This document shows positions 17,545 to 25,680 of a DNA stretch of 64,000 nucleotides, in pieces. The notes beneath the pieces were generated by a model that saw only the letters and a program-made list of their open reading frames with translations, searched no databases and had not been told where the DNA came from. The stretch lies in contig OMVU01000003.1 in NCBI GenBank assembly GCA_900314565.1, forward strand, positions 44,341-108,340, read 5' to 3'. Positions within the stretch are counted from its first letter, which is position 1; every line of letters begins with the position of its first letter. Made by a program: the position numbers and the translations under genes. Source of the DNA: an uncultured Eubacteriales bacterium (GTDB lineage: Bacteria > Bacillota > Clostridia > Lachnospirales > Lachnospiraceae).

Positions 17545-17709
17545 ATCCGAGTTAAGAAAAATTTTATAAATGCCCTCTGTCTTCAGCCCCGACACAGAAT
17601 GGCTGAAACTCGCATGCTGAAGGCCCGGAATATGAAAATCTCTTCAGAAACAGTATGGCAAACGTCATATTCCGAACAGTAAGGGGAGCAAAGAGAAAGG
17701 AGTATTATT

Positions 17710-19107
17710 ATGAGTTTTCATGAAATGGTATCAGCCGCCGACAGTTTCCTGTGGGGTTGGCCTCTCATCATCCTTCTGTTCGGGACACATCTCTTCATGA
17801 CGTTCCGTACCGGCTTTATTCAGAAGGATATCTTCAAGGCAATCAAGCTTTCTGTCACCAAGGATCCTGACTCTGAAGGCGATGTCTCCCAGTTCGGCGC
17901 TCTGACCACTGCGCTTTCCTCGACCATCGGTACCGGCAATATCGTCGGTGTAGGAACTGCGATCGCGATGGGCGGCCCGGGAGCAGTCCTCTGGATGTGG
18001 CTCACAGGTATCTTCGGCATTGCGACCAAGTACGCTGAAACTCTGATTTCCGTCAAATACCGTGTTAAAAGTGAGGACGGCTCCATGATCGGCGGTGCAA
18101 TGTACGCCCTGGACCGCGGACTTCACATGAGATGGCTCGGTATTATCTTTGCGGTACTTGCATCCGTCTGCGCGTTCGGCATCGGCTGCATGGTACAGGC
18201 CAACGCCGTTGCCGCCAACTTTACGACAAATTTCGGCGTTCCTTCCTGGATCATCGCAATCGCCCTTGCGGCTCTGGTCGCGCTCGTCATCATCGGCGGC
18301 ATCAAATCCATTACCAGAGTATCCGAACTTCTTGTTCCGTTCATGGCTGTATTTTATTTTATCGGATGTCTCATCATTCTGGTCATCAATCGTGACGTTC
18401 TTGGTCAGGCGGTCGCCATCATCGCAAAATCCGCCTTTACCACAAGAGCCGCGAGCGGCGGTTTCGTCGGAAGTACGATCGCGATCACCTGCCGTTACGG
18501 TTTCGCGAGAGGTCTGTTCTCGAATGAATCCGGTATGGGTTCCGCGCCCCTTGTTGCCGCTTCAGCACAGACACGCAACCCGAAGCGTCAGGCTCTGGTC
18601 TCCATGACCGGAACATTCTGGGATACCGTAGTCATCTGCCTTATGACGGGTCTCGTTCTGGTGTCCTGCATCATCAAGTACGAGCATATCGACGGACTTT
18701 CCGGAAACGGAGCCGAACTTACCTCCAAGGCATTCTCCATGATTCCTTACATCGGTCTTCCGATCCTTGTCGTCGGTCTTATCACTTTCGCGTTCTCGAC
18801 CATCCTCGGCTGGTACTATTACGGCGAGCGTGCGGCAGTCTATCTGTTCGGAGAGAAAACAATCATGGTCTATAAGGTCCTCTGGGTCGCAGCGGTCTTC
18901 ATCGGATCTCTCCAGGAGCTGAACCTCGTATGGGATCTTGCCGATCTTCTGAACGGACTGATGGCGATCCCGAATATTATCGCGGTGCTGCTGCTTTCCG
19001 GCGTCATCGTTGCAGAGACGAAGAAATACAACGGAAAACATATTGATGACAAAGATGACACACAGATCCCTGTTCTGAAGAACGCAAAGAAGGGTATCCT
19101 CGGATAA
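17710..19107 (+). CDS. Alanine/glycine:cation symporter (AgcS family)
   Basis: A 465-aa polytopic membrane protein that takes up alanine or glycine with Na+ or H+. About ten or eleven hydrophobic segments are visible. The family signature is clear: SSTIGTGNIVGVGTAIAMGG then PGAVLWMW near residues 75-100, and GFARGLFSNESGMGSAPLVAA near residue 270. Length is normal for the family. GAGAAAGGAG sits upstream of the ATG. Monocistronic, between a terminator upstream (17362) and one downstream (19132). Amino acid uptake suits a fermenter of amino acids. Ala versus Gly preference cannot be read from sequence. Confidence 0.95.
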   Translation: MSFHEMVSAADSFLWGWPLIILLFGTHLFMTFRTGFIQKDIFKAIKLSVTKDPDSEGDVSQFGALTTALSSTIGTGNIVGVGTAIAMGGPGAVLWMWLTGIFGIATKYAETLISVKYRVKSEDGSMIGGAMYALDRGLHMRWLGIIFAVLASVCAFGIGCMVQANAVAANFTTNFGVPSWIIAIALAALVALVIIGGIKSITRVSELLVPFMAVFYFIGCLIILVINRDVLGQAVAIIAKSAFTTRAASGGFVGSTIAITCRYGFARGLFSNESGMGSAPLVAASAQTRNPKRQALVSMTGTFWDTVVICLMTGLVLVSCIIKYEHIDGLSGNGAELTSKAFSMIPYIGLPILVVGLITFAFSTILGWYYYGERAAVYLFGEKTIMVYKVLWVAAVFIGSLQELNLVWDLADLLNGLMAIPNIIAVLLLSGVIVAETKKYNGKHIDDKDDTQIPVLKNAKKGILG

Positions 19108-19131
19108 ACAGAAATGAAAACATGACTTTAA

Positions 19132-19166
19132 AAAAGGATCGGCTCCGAACGGACCGATCCTTTTTC
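19132..19166 (+). terminator. Rho-independent terminator after agcS
   Basis: Stem AAAAAGGATCGG/CCGATCCTTTTT with a GC-capped loop and T-run. It works in both directions between convergent genes. Confidence 0.92.
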
Positions 19167-19295
19167 TTTGAAACATTATGCTTTTTCCTGCAGCGCATGC
19201 CTTCATCAGACTGTAGTATCATGTCAGACAAATGCATATTTCATACAGACCGCAGATGCCTTCCATTCAATTGTTCAATTCCTGCAGCGTGTATC

Positions 19296-19757
19296 TTACA
19301 TGCCGAACTCTTCGCAGAGACTCGCGTATCTGGCCTTCTCTTTGTCCTTGACCTTCTTTGAGAGGTCGTTCATGCAGTGGTGGATCACATCCGCATCCTT
19401 CAGCACCTCATCCATCGGAGCATCCACGGCATATTTATCATCATGATGATAAATCGCTGAACAGATGATTTCCGTCTCCTCTTCCGAAGTCAGTTCGAGT
19501 TCACCGAGGATCTTTCTCGCAAGCTCCGCCCCTTTGTGCGCGTGATCGTCATAGCTTCCGCTTTTGTAAGCGTGCAGGTCATGCAGCATCGCTGCCATTG
19601 ATGCAAGCTCCGGGTCCAGCCCCCGCTTTTTCGCGATCATCGTCGCCGCGAGCGACACACCGTACAGGTGAACGATCGCGCCGGTACGCTTGTCCTCATC
19701 CGACATCTTTAATAACTCTTTGTTCACATACTTTCTAAGATCTTTGAGTCGGCTCAT
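19296..19757 (-). CDS. HD-domain metal-dependent phosphohydrolase
   Basis: This 153-aa protein has the HD superfamily metal motif: H near residue 30 (VHLYGVSLAA), the HD pair in MLHDLHAYKSG (about residue 57), HH in AIYHHDDKYAVD (about residue 101) and D in LKDADVIHHCM. HD proteins of this size hydrolyse phosphoester bonds in nucleotides or similar molecules; the substrate is not predictable. I chose the ATG at 19757 because AAGGAGG ends five bases before it; an upstream GTG in the same frame would place that site inside the gene. Single gene. Confidence 0.85.
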   Translation of the reverse strand: MSRLKDLRKYVNKELLKMSDEDKRTGAIVHLYGVSLAATMIAKKRGLDPELASMAAMLHDLHAYKSGSYDDHAHKGAELARKILGELELTSEEETEIICSAIYHHDDKYAVDAPMDEVLKDADVIHHCMNDLSKKVKDKEKARYASLCEEFGM

Positions 19758-19794
19758 AGCATCCTCCTTCCGCACTCAGAACCATTCAGGCAAT

Positions 19795-19864
19795 TGAGAA
19801 ATTCTGTGCTTCACGGAAATCGTATGAACATTCGAATAATTCCATTTTGCACAGAGTTCCGCAA
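19795..19864. repeat. Short palindromic repeat, copy A3
   Basis: A 70-bp element: AAATTCTGTGCTTCACGG..., TATGAACATTCGAAT in the middle, ...GCACAGAGTTCCGCAA at the end. The arms match the outer 35 bases of A1 and A2 without their inner arms. It fills the gap between the HD and CorA genes. Confidence 0.82.
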
Positions 19865-19871
19865 GAGCCCG

Positions 19872-20792
19872 TCAGAACCATTTATTCTTTTTAAAAAATA
19901 CGATACATACGACCACGATCATCACGGACACAACGAAGACCAGCGGATATGCCCAGACCTTATCAAGTTCCGGCATATATTTAAAATTCATCCCGTACCA
20001 GCCTGCAATCAGAGTCAGCGGCATGAAAATGCTGGAAATGATCGTAAGAAATGCGAGATTCCGATTCTGCTTCTCATCAATTTTAGACTGGCAGAATTCC
20101 CGGAGCTGGATCGTAAAATCCACGAGCGTGAGAAGCATTTCCAGAAGTCTCTCTATCCTCTGGGCAACAAGGTGAAAATAGCGTTCATTTTCATCCTTGA
20201 AGAAATGGTTCTCATTTTCCTCGAACTCCTGGCACACATCAATGAGCTGCGTGTAGTGGATCTTCAGATCTCTGAGGTCGTTGCGGATCTCCGCGATCTG
20301 CTCGAGGACTCCCTCCGTATTCCCGTCCAGTATCTGGTCCTCAAGCTCGTCCAGAGTGTGGTCATAGCCCTCCAGCATCTTCCTGTCATCGCAGATGATC
20401 TGTTCCAGGAAGTCGTACAGGAACCGCTCGAGACACGGATTGACCAGCCTCTTGGTATTTGCGATTTTCCGTATGACCGCGTTGCAGAACCCTTCGTCGT
20501 CTATGAAGATAACGCCCTTCTCATCGAGCGAAAATGCGAACACATGATTATCGCCAGGCACATTCTCCCGCGCAGGTATATTGAAGCCTCCGGTGAGTGA
20601 GTCATAGTTGACCTCCGCTCGGGTGCTCCCGGTATCCTGCAAATCCGGATCCAGATCCATGCCGATATCGAACACAGCCTTCTTCCGGTTCCACTCCGCG
20701 GACTTCATTGTTATAACATACTGATAGGGAAGGTTCTGAAAATTCTTCGGAGTGACCGGCTCCATTTTCTCCTTAATTTGGTAACACTTCAT
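19872..20792 (-). CDS. CorA-family magnesium/divalent cation transporter
   Basis: A 306-aa inner-membrane channel protein of the CorA family. A long soluble N-terminal alpha/beta and helical region (to about residue 245, rich in Glu/Leu coiled helices) is followed by two C-terminal membrane helices. The selectivity motif is present as YGMNFKYMPEL between them, and the C terminus is basic. Length fits. Mg2+ is the usual substrate, but Co2+, Ni2+ or Zn2+ efflux are alternatives in this family. GAGGAGCGAAC lies before the ATG. Confidence 0.93.
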   Translation of the reverse strand: MKCYQIKEKMEPVTPKNFQNLPYQYVITMKSAEWNRKKAVFDIGMDLDPDLQDTGSTRAEVNYDSLTGGFNIPARENVPGDNHVFAFSLDEKGVIFIDDEGFCNAVIRKIANTKRLVNPCLERFLYDFLEQIICDDRKMLEGYDHTLDELEDQILDGNTEGVLEQIAEIRNDLRDLKIHYTQLIDVCQEFEENENHFFKDENERYFHLVAQRIERLLEMLLTLVDFTIQLREFCQSKIDEKQNRNLAFLTIISSIFMPLTLIAGWYGMNFKYMPELDKVWAYPLVFVVSVMIVVVCIVFFKKNKWF

Positions 20793-20941
20793 GTTCGCTC
20801 CTCGCAGCGGCCGAGATCTGCCGCGCTATGTGGCTTTTCACATTTTCGCGCTCCTGTGAGCCAGCTCACACCGCACTCTATGCGAAAGCCTCGCACCGCT
20901 CGTAGATCCGCGCATATTCTGATCTGCTTTAGTTAACTCAG

Positions 20942-21289
20942 TCAGTTTTTTGCATGTTCGATACTGACGATCAGTTTCTGTGAGTAGAGCATGATTTCAT
21001 CTCCGTCATACAACCGGCAGTCGACATTCGGTTCAAGCTGCTGGCCGTTCAGGAAAGTCCCGTTCAGGCTCTGCAGGTCACGGATATAATACTCTCCGTC
21101 TCTCCCGCGGAGAATCATGCAATGCCTTCGTCCGATATTCAGATTTCCTCTGATCCTGCCATCGACATCAATTCCCCGTCCCAGAAGAAACTCCGAACTT
21201 TTAATCAGGAAATTATATGTCCGGTCGGGTGAATACAGGACAAGAGCGTCTGTGCCCGCCTGCAGGTCTGGATATCCGTTAAAATTCAT
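20942..21289 (-). CDS. Stand-alone FHA domain protein
   Basis: The 115-aa protein is almost entirely one forkhead-associated domain: FLLGRGIDVDG, IGRRHCMILRG, SLNGTFLNGQQL and YDGDEIMLYSQKL are the conserved phosphothreonine-binding positions (Gly-Arg, Ser/Arg-x-x-His, Asn-Gly). It should bind a Thr-phosphorylated partner; no Ser/Thr kinase gene lies in the window. No membrane or secretion signal. The gene sits back to back with the FDP fusion at 21552, so the gap holds both promoters. Confidence 0.88.
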   Translation of the reverse strand: MNFNGYPDLQAGTDALVLYSPDRTYNFLIKSSEFLLGRGIDVDGRIRGNLNIGRRHCMILRGRDGEYYIRDLQSLNGTFLNGQQLEPNVDCRLYDGDEIMLYSQKLIVSIEHAKN

Positions 21290-21425
21290 AAATGCCTCCC
21301 AAAGGTCTACTTAAGTCATTATACAGGAAACGACTTGTTAAGACAACTTTCCAAAAAAGCTATGACCGGAATTCCTGCTGCTCATATTTTGCTCTATCCG
21401 ATTTGAATTTTTCCAAAAACAGAGC

Positions 21426-21455
21426 TTTACATTTTAAATTTTCCGTCATTATGGT
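21426..21455 (+). promoter_or_regulatory. Likely promoter of the FDP fusion gene
   Basis: TTTACA (21426-21431), 18-bp spacer, TATGGT (21450-21455). A second candidate hexamer TATGCT overlaps it. AT-rich surroundings, about 95 bases before the ATG. Confidence 0.35.
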
Positions 21456-21551
21456 ATGCTATGATTGTATCAGCACACCCGACTGCAGCAAAGACTCGGA
21501 AGCATATTTCTTTGTGCAGTGCGGGAACAATTTATACGAGAGGAGCACAGT

Positions 21552-24071
21552 ATGAAGGCTTTCAAAATCAAAAAAGACCTGTACTGGACCGGTGTCCTTG
21601 ATCCGGAGCTGCGTGTATTTGACATCATCATGGAGACAAAGTACGGTACGTCCTACAATTCCTATCTGCTCACGGGCAGCGAAAAGACGGCACTCTTTGA
21701 GACTTCAAAGCTCGCCTTTTTCGATGAGATGGTCAGCTACATTGAATCCGTAGTCTCCGTCTCACAGATCGACTATCTGATCATGGATCACACGGAGCCC
21801 GATCACGCCGGATCGATCGAAAAACTGCTGGAGCTGAACCCGCATATCACGATCGTCGCCACAGGAACTGCGATCCAGTTCCTCAAACACATTATAAACA
21901 CTGACTTCAACAGTATTGCCGTTCACGACGGCTCCACGCTCTCCCTCGGAGACAAGACCCTGGAATTCATGGTCCTTCCGAATCTTCACTGGCCGGACAC
22001 CATGTACACCTACGTCCAGGAAATAAAGACCCTCTTCCCCTGCGACTCTTTCGGCTCCCACTTTGCAGCCGAGGGCATTCTCAGGTCAAGCGTGACGGAC
22101 GAGGCCGGCTACGCGGAAGCGACCAAATATTACTTCGACTGTATCATCGGTCCCTTTGCGTATCCGTATATGTATAACGCCCTGGAACGCATAAAGGATC
22201 TGGAAATCGAGAACATCTGCTGCGGCCACGGGCCGGTCCTCGATTCTCACTTCGACCAGATCTTCGGCTGGTATCGTGAATGGTGCAAGCCGCCGGCAAA
22301 GAAAGAAAAGAAGCTGGTCGTGATGCCGTATGTCAGTGCCTACGGCTATACAAAACAGCTGTCCGAGGAAATCGCGAAGGGCGTCTCCGATGCGGGAGCG
22401 GAAGTTCACCGCTATGACCTCGTCTTCGATGACAAGACAAATCTGGCGGCCGATATAGCAGCCGCTGACGGCTATCTGTTCGGTACGCCCACGATCCTGG
22501 GCGAGGCTCTGGAGCCGGTATACAACCTGACCCTGGGTATGTATCCGCCGGTATTTAAGGGAAGACTGGCCTCCGCATTCGGAAGCTACGGATGGTCCGG
22601 AGAGGGCGTGCCGCATATTATCGAGAGACTCAAACAGGTCCGTCTCCGTGTTCTGGACGGCTTCCGGGTCCGCTTTAAACCCGATGCCAATCAGCTGGCG
22701 GACGCCTATGATTTCGGCTATAACTTCGGATGTGTCCTTCTCAAAAAGGAACAGAAGAAGCAGACTGCGAAGGGCGCCAGAACACTTGTCAAGTGCCTTG
22801 TATGCGGCGCGATCTTCGACTCCTCCATCGAGGAATGTCCGGTCTGCGGCGTAGGTCCGGAAAACTTTGTCCCTGCAGGAGAAGCCGGAACAGGGTATCA
22901 GAAAGATACGGATCAGAATTATCTTATCCTGGGAGGCGGAATTGCCGCTCTCGAAGCGGCCCGCGCAATCAGAGAGCGTGATAAGACAGGCACAGTCATC
23001 ATGATTTCTGAGGAGAAACATCTGCCCTACAACAGGCCGATGCTTACCAAAGCGATGCTCTCGGATTTCTCCGACAATCAGATGGCTGTCGAGCAGCCCT
23101 CCTGGTTCGAAGAGAACAACATCATCCTGCTCACGGAGACCAAGGTGGAATCAATCGACGCGAAGGCAAAGACCGTGGCCGTCGGAGGATATACATACGC
23201 CTATGACAAGCTGATCTATGCACTCGGCGCACACTGCTTTGTCCCGCCTTTCAAGGGACATGATCTCGACAAAGTCGTATCTATCCGGACCATCGAAGAC
23301 GCGGCCAAAGTAAAGGCTATGGTCCCGAAGATCAGGACCGCGGCGGTCATCGGCGGCGGTGTCCTCGGTCTCGAGGCAGCCTGGACGCTCCGCAGGGCAA
23401 AGATCGACGTGACCGTCATCGAGGGTGCGCCCGCTCTCATGGCAAGACAGCTGAATCCCTCCGCTTCGGCGATGATCAAGACGATCGCGGAGGACTGCGG
23501 CATCAAAGTCTATACGGCGGCAAGCACCTCGGAGATCAACGATGAGGGCGTCCTCCTCGCTGACGGTACACAGATCCCGGCCGATCTTGTCATCGTCTCG
23601 ACAGGCGTCCGCGGAAATCTCGGTCCTGCGCAGGATGCCGGACTTGCGATCGGCCGCTCGATCATCGTGAACGACCACATGGAGACAAATCTTGCAGACG
23701 TTTACGCCTGTGGAGACTGCGCGGAATATAACGGCATCAACTACGCTCTCTGGAGCCAGTCCGTCGATCAGGGCAAGACCGCCGGCGCGAACGCTGCCGG
23801 TGATGACCCGGCCTATGAGACCGTGGACGGTGCACTTGCATTCAACGGCATGAACACTTCCCTCTTCGCGATCGGCGATAACGGAAGCGATCCGGCAAAG
23901 CTCTACAAGACCGTTGAGACGACAGACCTCCGCCGCAGACAGTACGAGAAGTATACATTCGACAAGAACCGTCTGGTCGGCGTCATTCTGATCGGCGATA
24001 CGTCAAGGCTTGCCGAGCTGACCATGAAGGTCAAGGAGCACGCGAAGTTCAACGATGTGATCAAGATCTGA
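21552..24071 (+). CDS. Flavodiiron protein fused to rubredoxin and NADH:rubredoxin oxidoreductase
   Basis: This 839-aa protein detoxifies O2 (to water) or NO (to N2O), carrying its own electron chain. The metallo-beta-lactamase diiron domain (residues 1-250) keeps the ligands in HTEPDHAG, LPNLHWPDT, LFPCDSFGSHF and CCGHGPV. The flavodoxin domain follows (about 255-395). A short rubredoxin-like module (CLVCGAIFDSSIEECPVCG, about 415-440) comes next. The last 390 residues are a pyridine nucleotide-disulfide oxidoreductase with LGGGIAALEAARAIR, VIGGGVLGLEAAWTLR and VYACGDCAEYNG. The ATG at 21552 follows GAGAGGAGC. The stop codon lies inside the first unit of the 51-bp array downstream. Confidence 0.93.
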   Translation: MKAFKIKKDLYWTGVLDPELRVFDIIMETKYGTSYNSYLLTGSEKTALFETSKLAFFDEMVSYIESVVSVSQIDYLIMDHTEPDHAGSIEKLLELNPHITIVATGTAIQFLKHIINTDFNSIAVHDGSTLSLGDKTLEFMVLPNLHWPDTMYTYVQEIKTLFPCDSFGSHFAAEGILRSSVTDEAGYAEATKYYFDCIIGPFAYPYMYNALERIKDLEIENICCGHGPVLDSHFDQIFGWYREWCKPPAKKEKKLVVMPYVSAYGYTKQLSEEIAKGVSDAGAEVHRYDLVFDDKTNLAADIAAADGYLFGTPTILGEALEPVYNLTLGMYPPVFKGRLASAFGSYGWSGEGVPHIIERLKQVRLRVLDGFRVRFKPDANQLADAYDFGYNFGCVLLKKEQKKQTAKGARTLVKCLVCGAIFDSSIEECPVCGVGPENFVPAGEAGTGYQKDTDQNYLILGGGIAALEAARAIRERDKTGTVIMISEEKHLPYNRPMLTKAMLSDFSDNQMAVEQPSWFEENNIILLTETKVESIDAKAKTVAVGGYTYAYDKLIYALGAHCFVPPFKGHDLDKVVSIRTIEDAAKVKAMVPKIRTAAVIGGGVLGLEAAWTLRRAKIDVTVIEGAPALMARQLNPSASAMIKTIAEDCGIKVYTAASTSEINDEGVLLADGTQIPADLVIVSTGVRGNLGPAQDAGLAIGRSIIVNDHMETNLADVYACGDCAEYNGINYALWSQSVDQGKTAGANAAGDDPAYETVDGALAFNGMNTSLFAIGDNGSDPAKLYKTVETTDLRRRQYEKYTFDKNRLVGVILIGDTSRLAELTMKVKEHAKFNDVIKI

Positions 24072-24296
24072 CCATTGCGGGCGCGAAAAGCTCGCATAAT
24101 CCGGTGTTGCAATCGGGATCTGATTCTCGCTGACGTAAAAGCACACAAGGTCCGGTGATTCTATCGGGATCTGATCGTCGCTGACGTGAAAGCACACAAG
24201 GTCCGGTGTTGCGATCGGGATCTGATCCTCGCAGGCGCAAAAAGCATGCAAGGCCCGGTGATGCAATCGGAATCTGATCCTCGCAGGCAGACAAAG
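24060..24296 (+). repeat. 51-bp tandem repeat that begins inside the 3' end of the FDP gene
   Basis: Units start at 24060 (gene tail, ATCAAGATCTGACC), 24112, 24163, 24214 and 24266. Every unit has ATCRRGATCTGA or a close form, so the stop codon TGA of the gene is repeated in each. The gene tail matches the array unit at most positions over about 33 bases. Confidence 0.9.
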
Positions 24297-24305
24297 AATT
24301 CAAAA

Positions 24306-24402
24306 AAGGCTGTCGCATCAGGCAATATCATCCCTATCAATAACAGATGCTTGCATATAGCTTCTGTTATTTAGTGGTGTCAAGCCTTAGTGCGACAGCC
24401 TT
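24306..24402. mobile_element. 97-bp element with perfect 12-bp terminal inverted repeats (MITE-like or terminator)
   Basis: The ends are AAGGCTGTCGCA (24306-24317) and TGCGACAGCCTT (24391-24402). An inner hairpin AATAACAGA/TCTGTTATT is centred near 24355. A-run before and T-run after mean it could also terminate transcription in either direction. No coding capacity. It resembles a non-autonomous insertion element; no matching transposase is in the window. Confidence 0.6.
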
Positions 24403-24403
24403 A

Positions 24404-24540
24404 TTTTTATTCTTTATCGCGCAATACTCGTGATTTTAATCATGAGATACACGCGCAAAGTGAAGCTCGTTTTCATCGTGAGATACGCGCGCAAAGTGAA
24501 GCTCGTTTTCATCGTGAGCACAATCTCGCGATGAAGAATA
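24404..24540. repeat. 33-bp direct repeat and dispersed AATCACRAGTATTGCGCGAT motif
   Basis: Two copies of about 33 bp (GAGATACRCGCGCAAAGTGA, AGCTCGTTTTCATCGT) lie at 24449-24515. Reading leftwards, 24404-24440 matches 62655-62692 (GATYAAAATCACRAGTATTG followed by GCGCGATRAAGAATAAAA). Confidence 0.75.
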
Positions 24541-24545
24541 GATCT

Positions 24546-24633
24546 TATCGGAAGTTCCGAAAGGAACTCCCGATAAACGGCTTGCAGCGCAAACCGTATT
24601 ATGATTATGAGGTTCGCGAAGCATTTCTCATAA
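24546..24633 (+). repeat. Three-stem-loop module, copy B2
   Basis: Stem 1 24546-24575 (AGTTCC/GGAACT), stem 2 24577-24597 (ACGG.TTGC/GCAA.CCGT), stem 3 24605-24633 (TTATGAG/CTCATAA). ATTATGATTA and TTCGCGAAGC match B1 while the stems differ in a compensating way. It runs into a GCCTCCGGCGGATC motif at 24639 that is repeated inverted at 25425-25450, and into hairpin D2 (24691-24719). Confidence 0.82.
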
Positions 24634-24744
24634 TAAAAGCCTCCGGCGGATCTCAGCCGCGCAAAGAAGAAGGTGCTTCGCCCCCCGCGTGGCGCAGCAA
24701 GAACGCGAGGCGTTCTTGGATGAGTCATTTCATATTTGGATAAG

Positions 24745-25310
24745 CACAGGAACTTTCTTCGAAATTGTTCCCGTGAATTTGCTTTAGGTACAATATGTAG
24801 ATTTCCTGTGAATGTCCCCCATGGATTTCTGTCTTCGTGAGACGTTTTAGGTACATGGGACTAATTTCTATTAATTGTCCTCCATAGATTTCTGATCTGC
24901 CGAGGCTTTTAGGCACAGACAGCAGATTTCTTGTGATTGTACTACATATATTAGAGAAATCCAGGGGAACAAATCTGAGGAAAAACACCGCTGTACCTAA
25001 TCACCCGGAATACTGTAAAAAACCATGGAGAACAATTCTTCGAATTCCTTTTGCTGTACCTAATCCCCCGAAATGCCGCAAAAACCATGGAGAACAATTC
25101 TTCGAATTCCTTTTGCTGTACCTAATCCCCCAGGAATATTGCAAAACCATGGAGAACAATTCTTCGAATTCCTTTTGCTGTACCTTATCCCCCGGAATAC
25201 TGTAAAAACCATGGAGAACAATTCTTCGAATTCCTTTTGCTGTACCTAATCGCCCGGAATACTGCAAAAACCATGTGGAACAAATCTGCGAAAATCCCTT
25301 TCTGTACCTA
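24745..25310. repeat. 62-bp tandem array with older inverted units on its left side
   Basis: CTGTACCTAATC occurs at 24991, 25054, 25116, 25178, 25240 and 25302 (with one T/A variant), period 62-63. The core CCATGGAGAACAATTCTTCG is nearly invariant in the middle units; the only variable part is a segment of about 18 bases. Left of 24930 the units are diverged and in opposite orientation (TTAGGTACA at about 24785, 24848 and 24909, with TCCYCCATRGATTTCTG). The nearly invariant unit and missing unique spacers rule out a CRISPR array. Confidence 0.9.
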
Positions 25311-25344
25311 ATCGACAGAATTATTGTGAGTTGCAACGTAGAAT

Positions 25345-25452
25345 AACAGCCTCCGACGAATCGCGTTACGTGCGCTTTGGAAGGCACTGTGCTCCACGCA
25401 GGGTGCAAAGTACCTTCCAAATTGTGCGGCTGCGATCCACCGGAGGCTTTAA
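25345..25452. repeat. Long imperfect hairpin bounded by GCCTCCG / CGGAGGC
   Basis: GCCTCCGACGAATCGC pairs with GCGATCCACCGGAGGC, and TTGGAAGGCACTGTGC with GCAAAGTACCTTCCAA. Its ends match the element at 24639, so it is another dispersed palindrome. The dispersed motif AATCTCTGACGC follows at 25451. Confidence 0.75.
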
Positions 25453-25472
25453 TCTCTGACGCAAATTTGTTT

Positions 25473-25556
25473 CATGTTCACAAATTTGTATCCTGTTCAC
25501 ATATTTGTTTCCTGTTCACAAATTTGTATCCTGTTCACATATTTATATACTGTTCA
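25473..25556. repeat. 19-bp tandem repeat, about 4.5 units
   Basis: Units of TGTTCACAAATTTGTATCC / TGTTCACATATTTGTTTCC alternate with period 19 from 25475. It lies between the long hairpin and the 3' end of paaK, and a motif GAATTCTGCGTCAAAGATCA follows at 25604. Confidence 0.9.
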
Positions 25557-25680
25557 AAAGAAACGTTTCACTTTGCGCATTCATCTCCCTGCCCAAGTCA
25601 CGAGAATTCTGCGTCAAAGATCAATACGATGGTCTATTATTTCACCGGAACCATTCGTTAATCAGATCACACAAATCAGA

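Noticed and set aside
17545-17700. Glycine riboswitch before the AgcS symporter
   Set aside because: Such riboswitches are common before this family, but the conserved core elements were not found in the leader.
24003-24318. Overlapping - strand frames of 17-residue repeats (EDQIPIATPD type)
   Set aside because: They arise from the 51-bp array being a multiple of three; three frames look equally open and none has a start signal.
24925-25310. CRISPR array
   Set aside because: The 62-bp units are almost identical along most of their length, with no unique spacers and no cas genes nearby.
25001-25420. 139-aa frame on the - strand through the 62-bp array
   Set aside because: The product simply repeats the DNA unit in changing frames, and no ribosome site or homologue is apparent.
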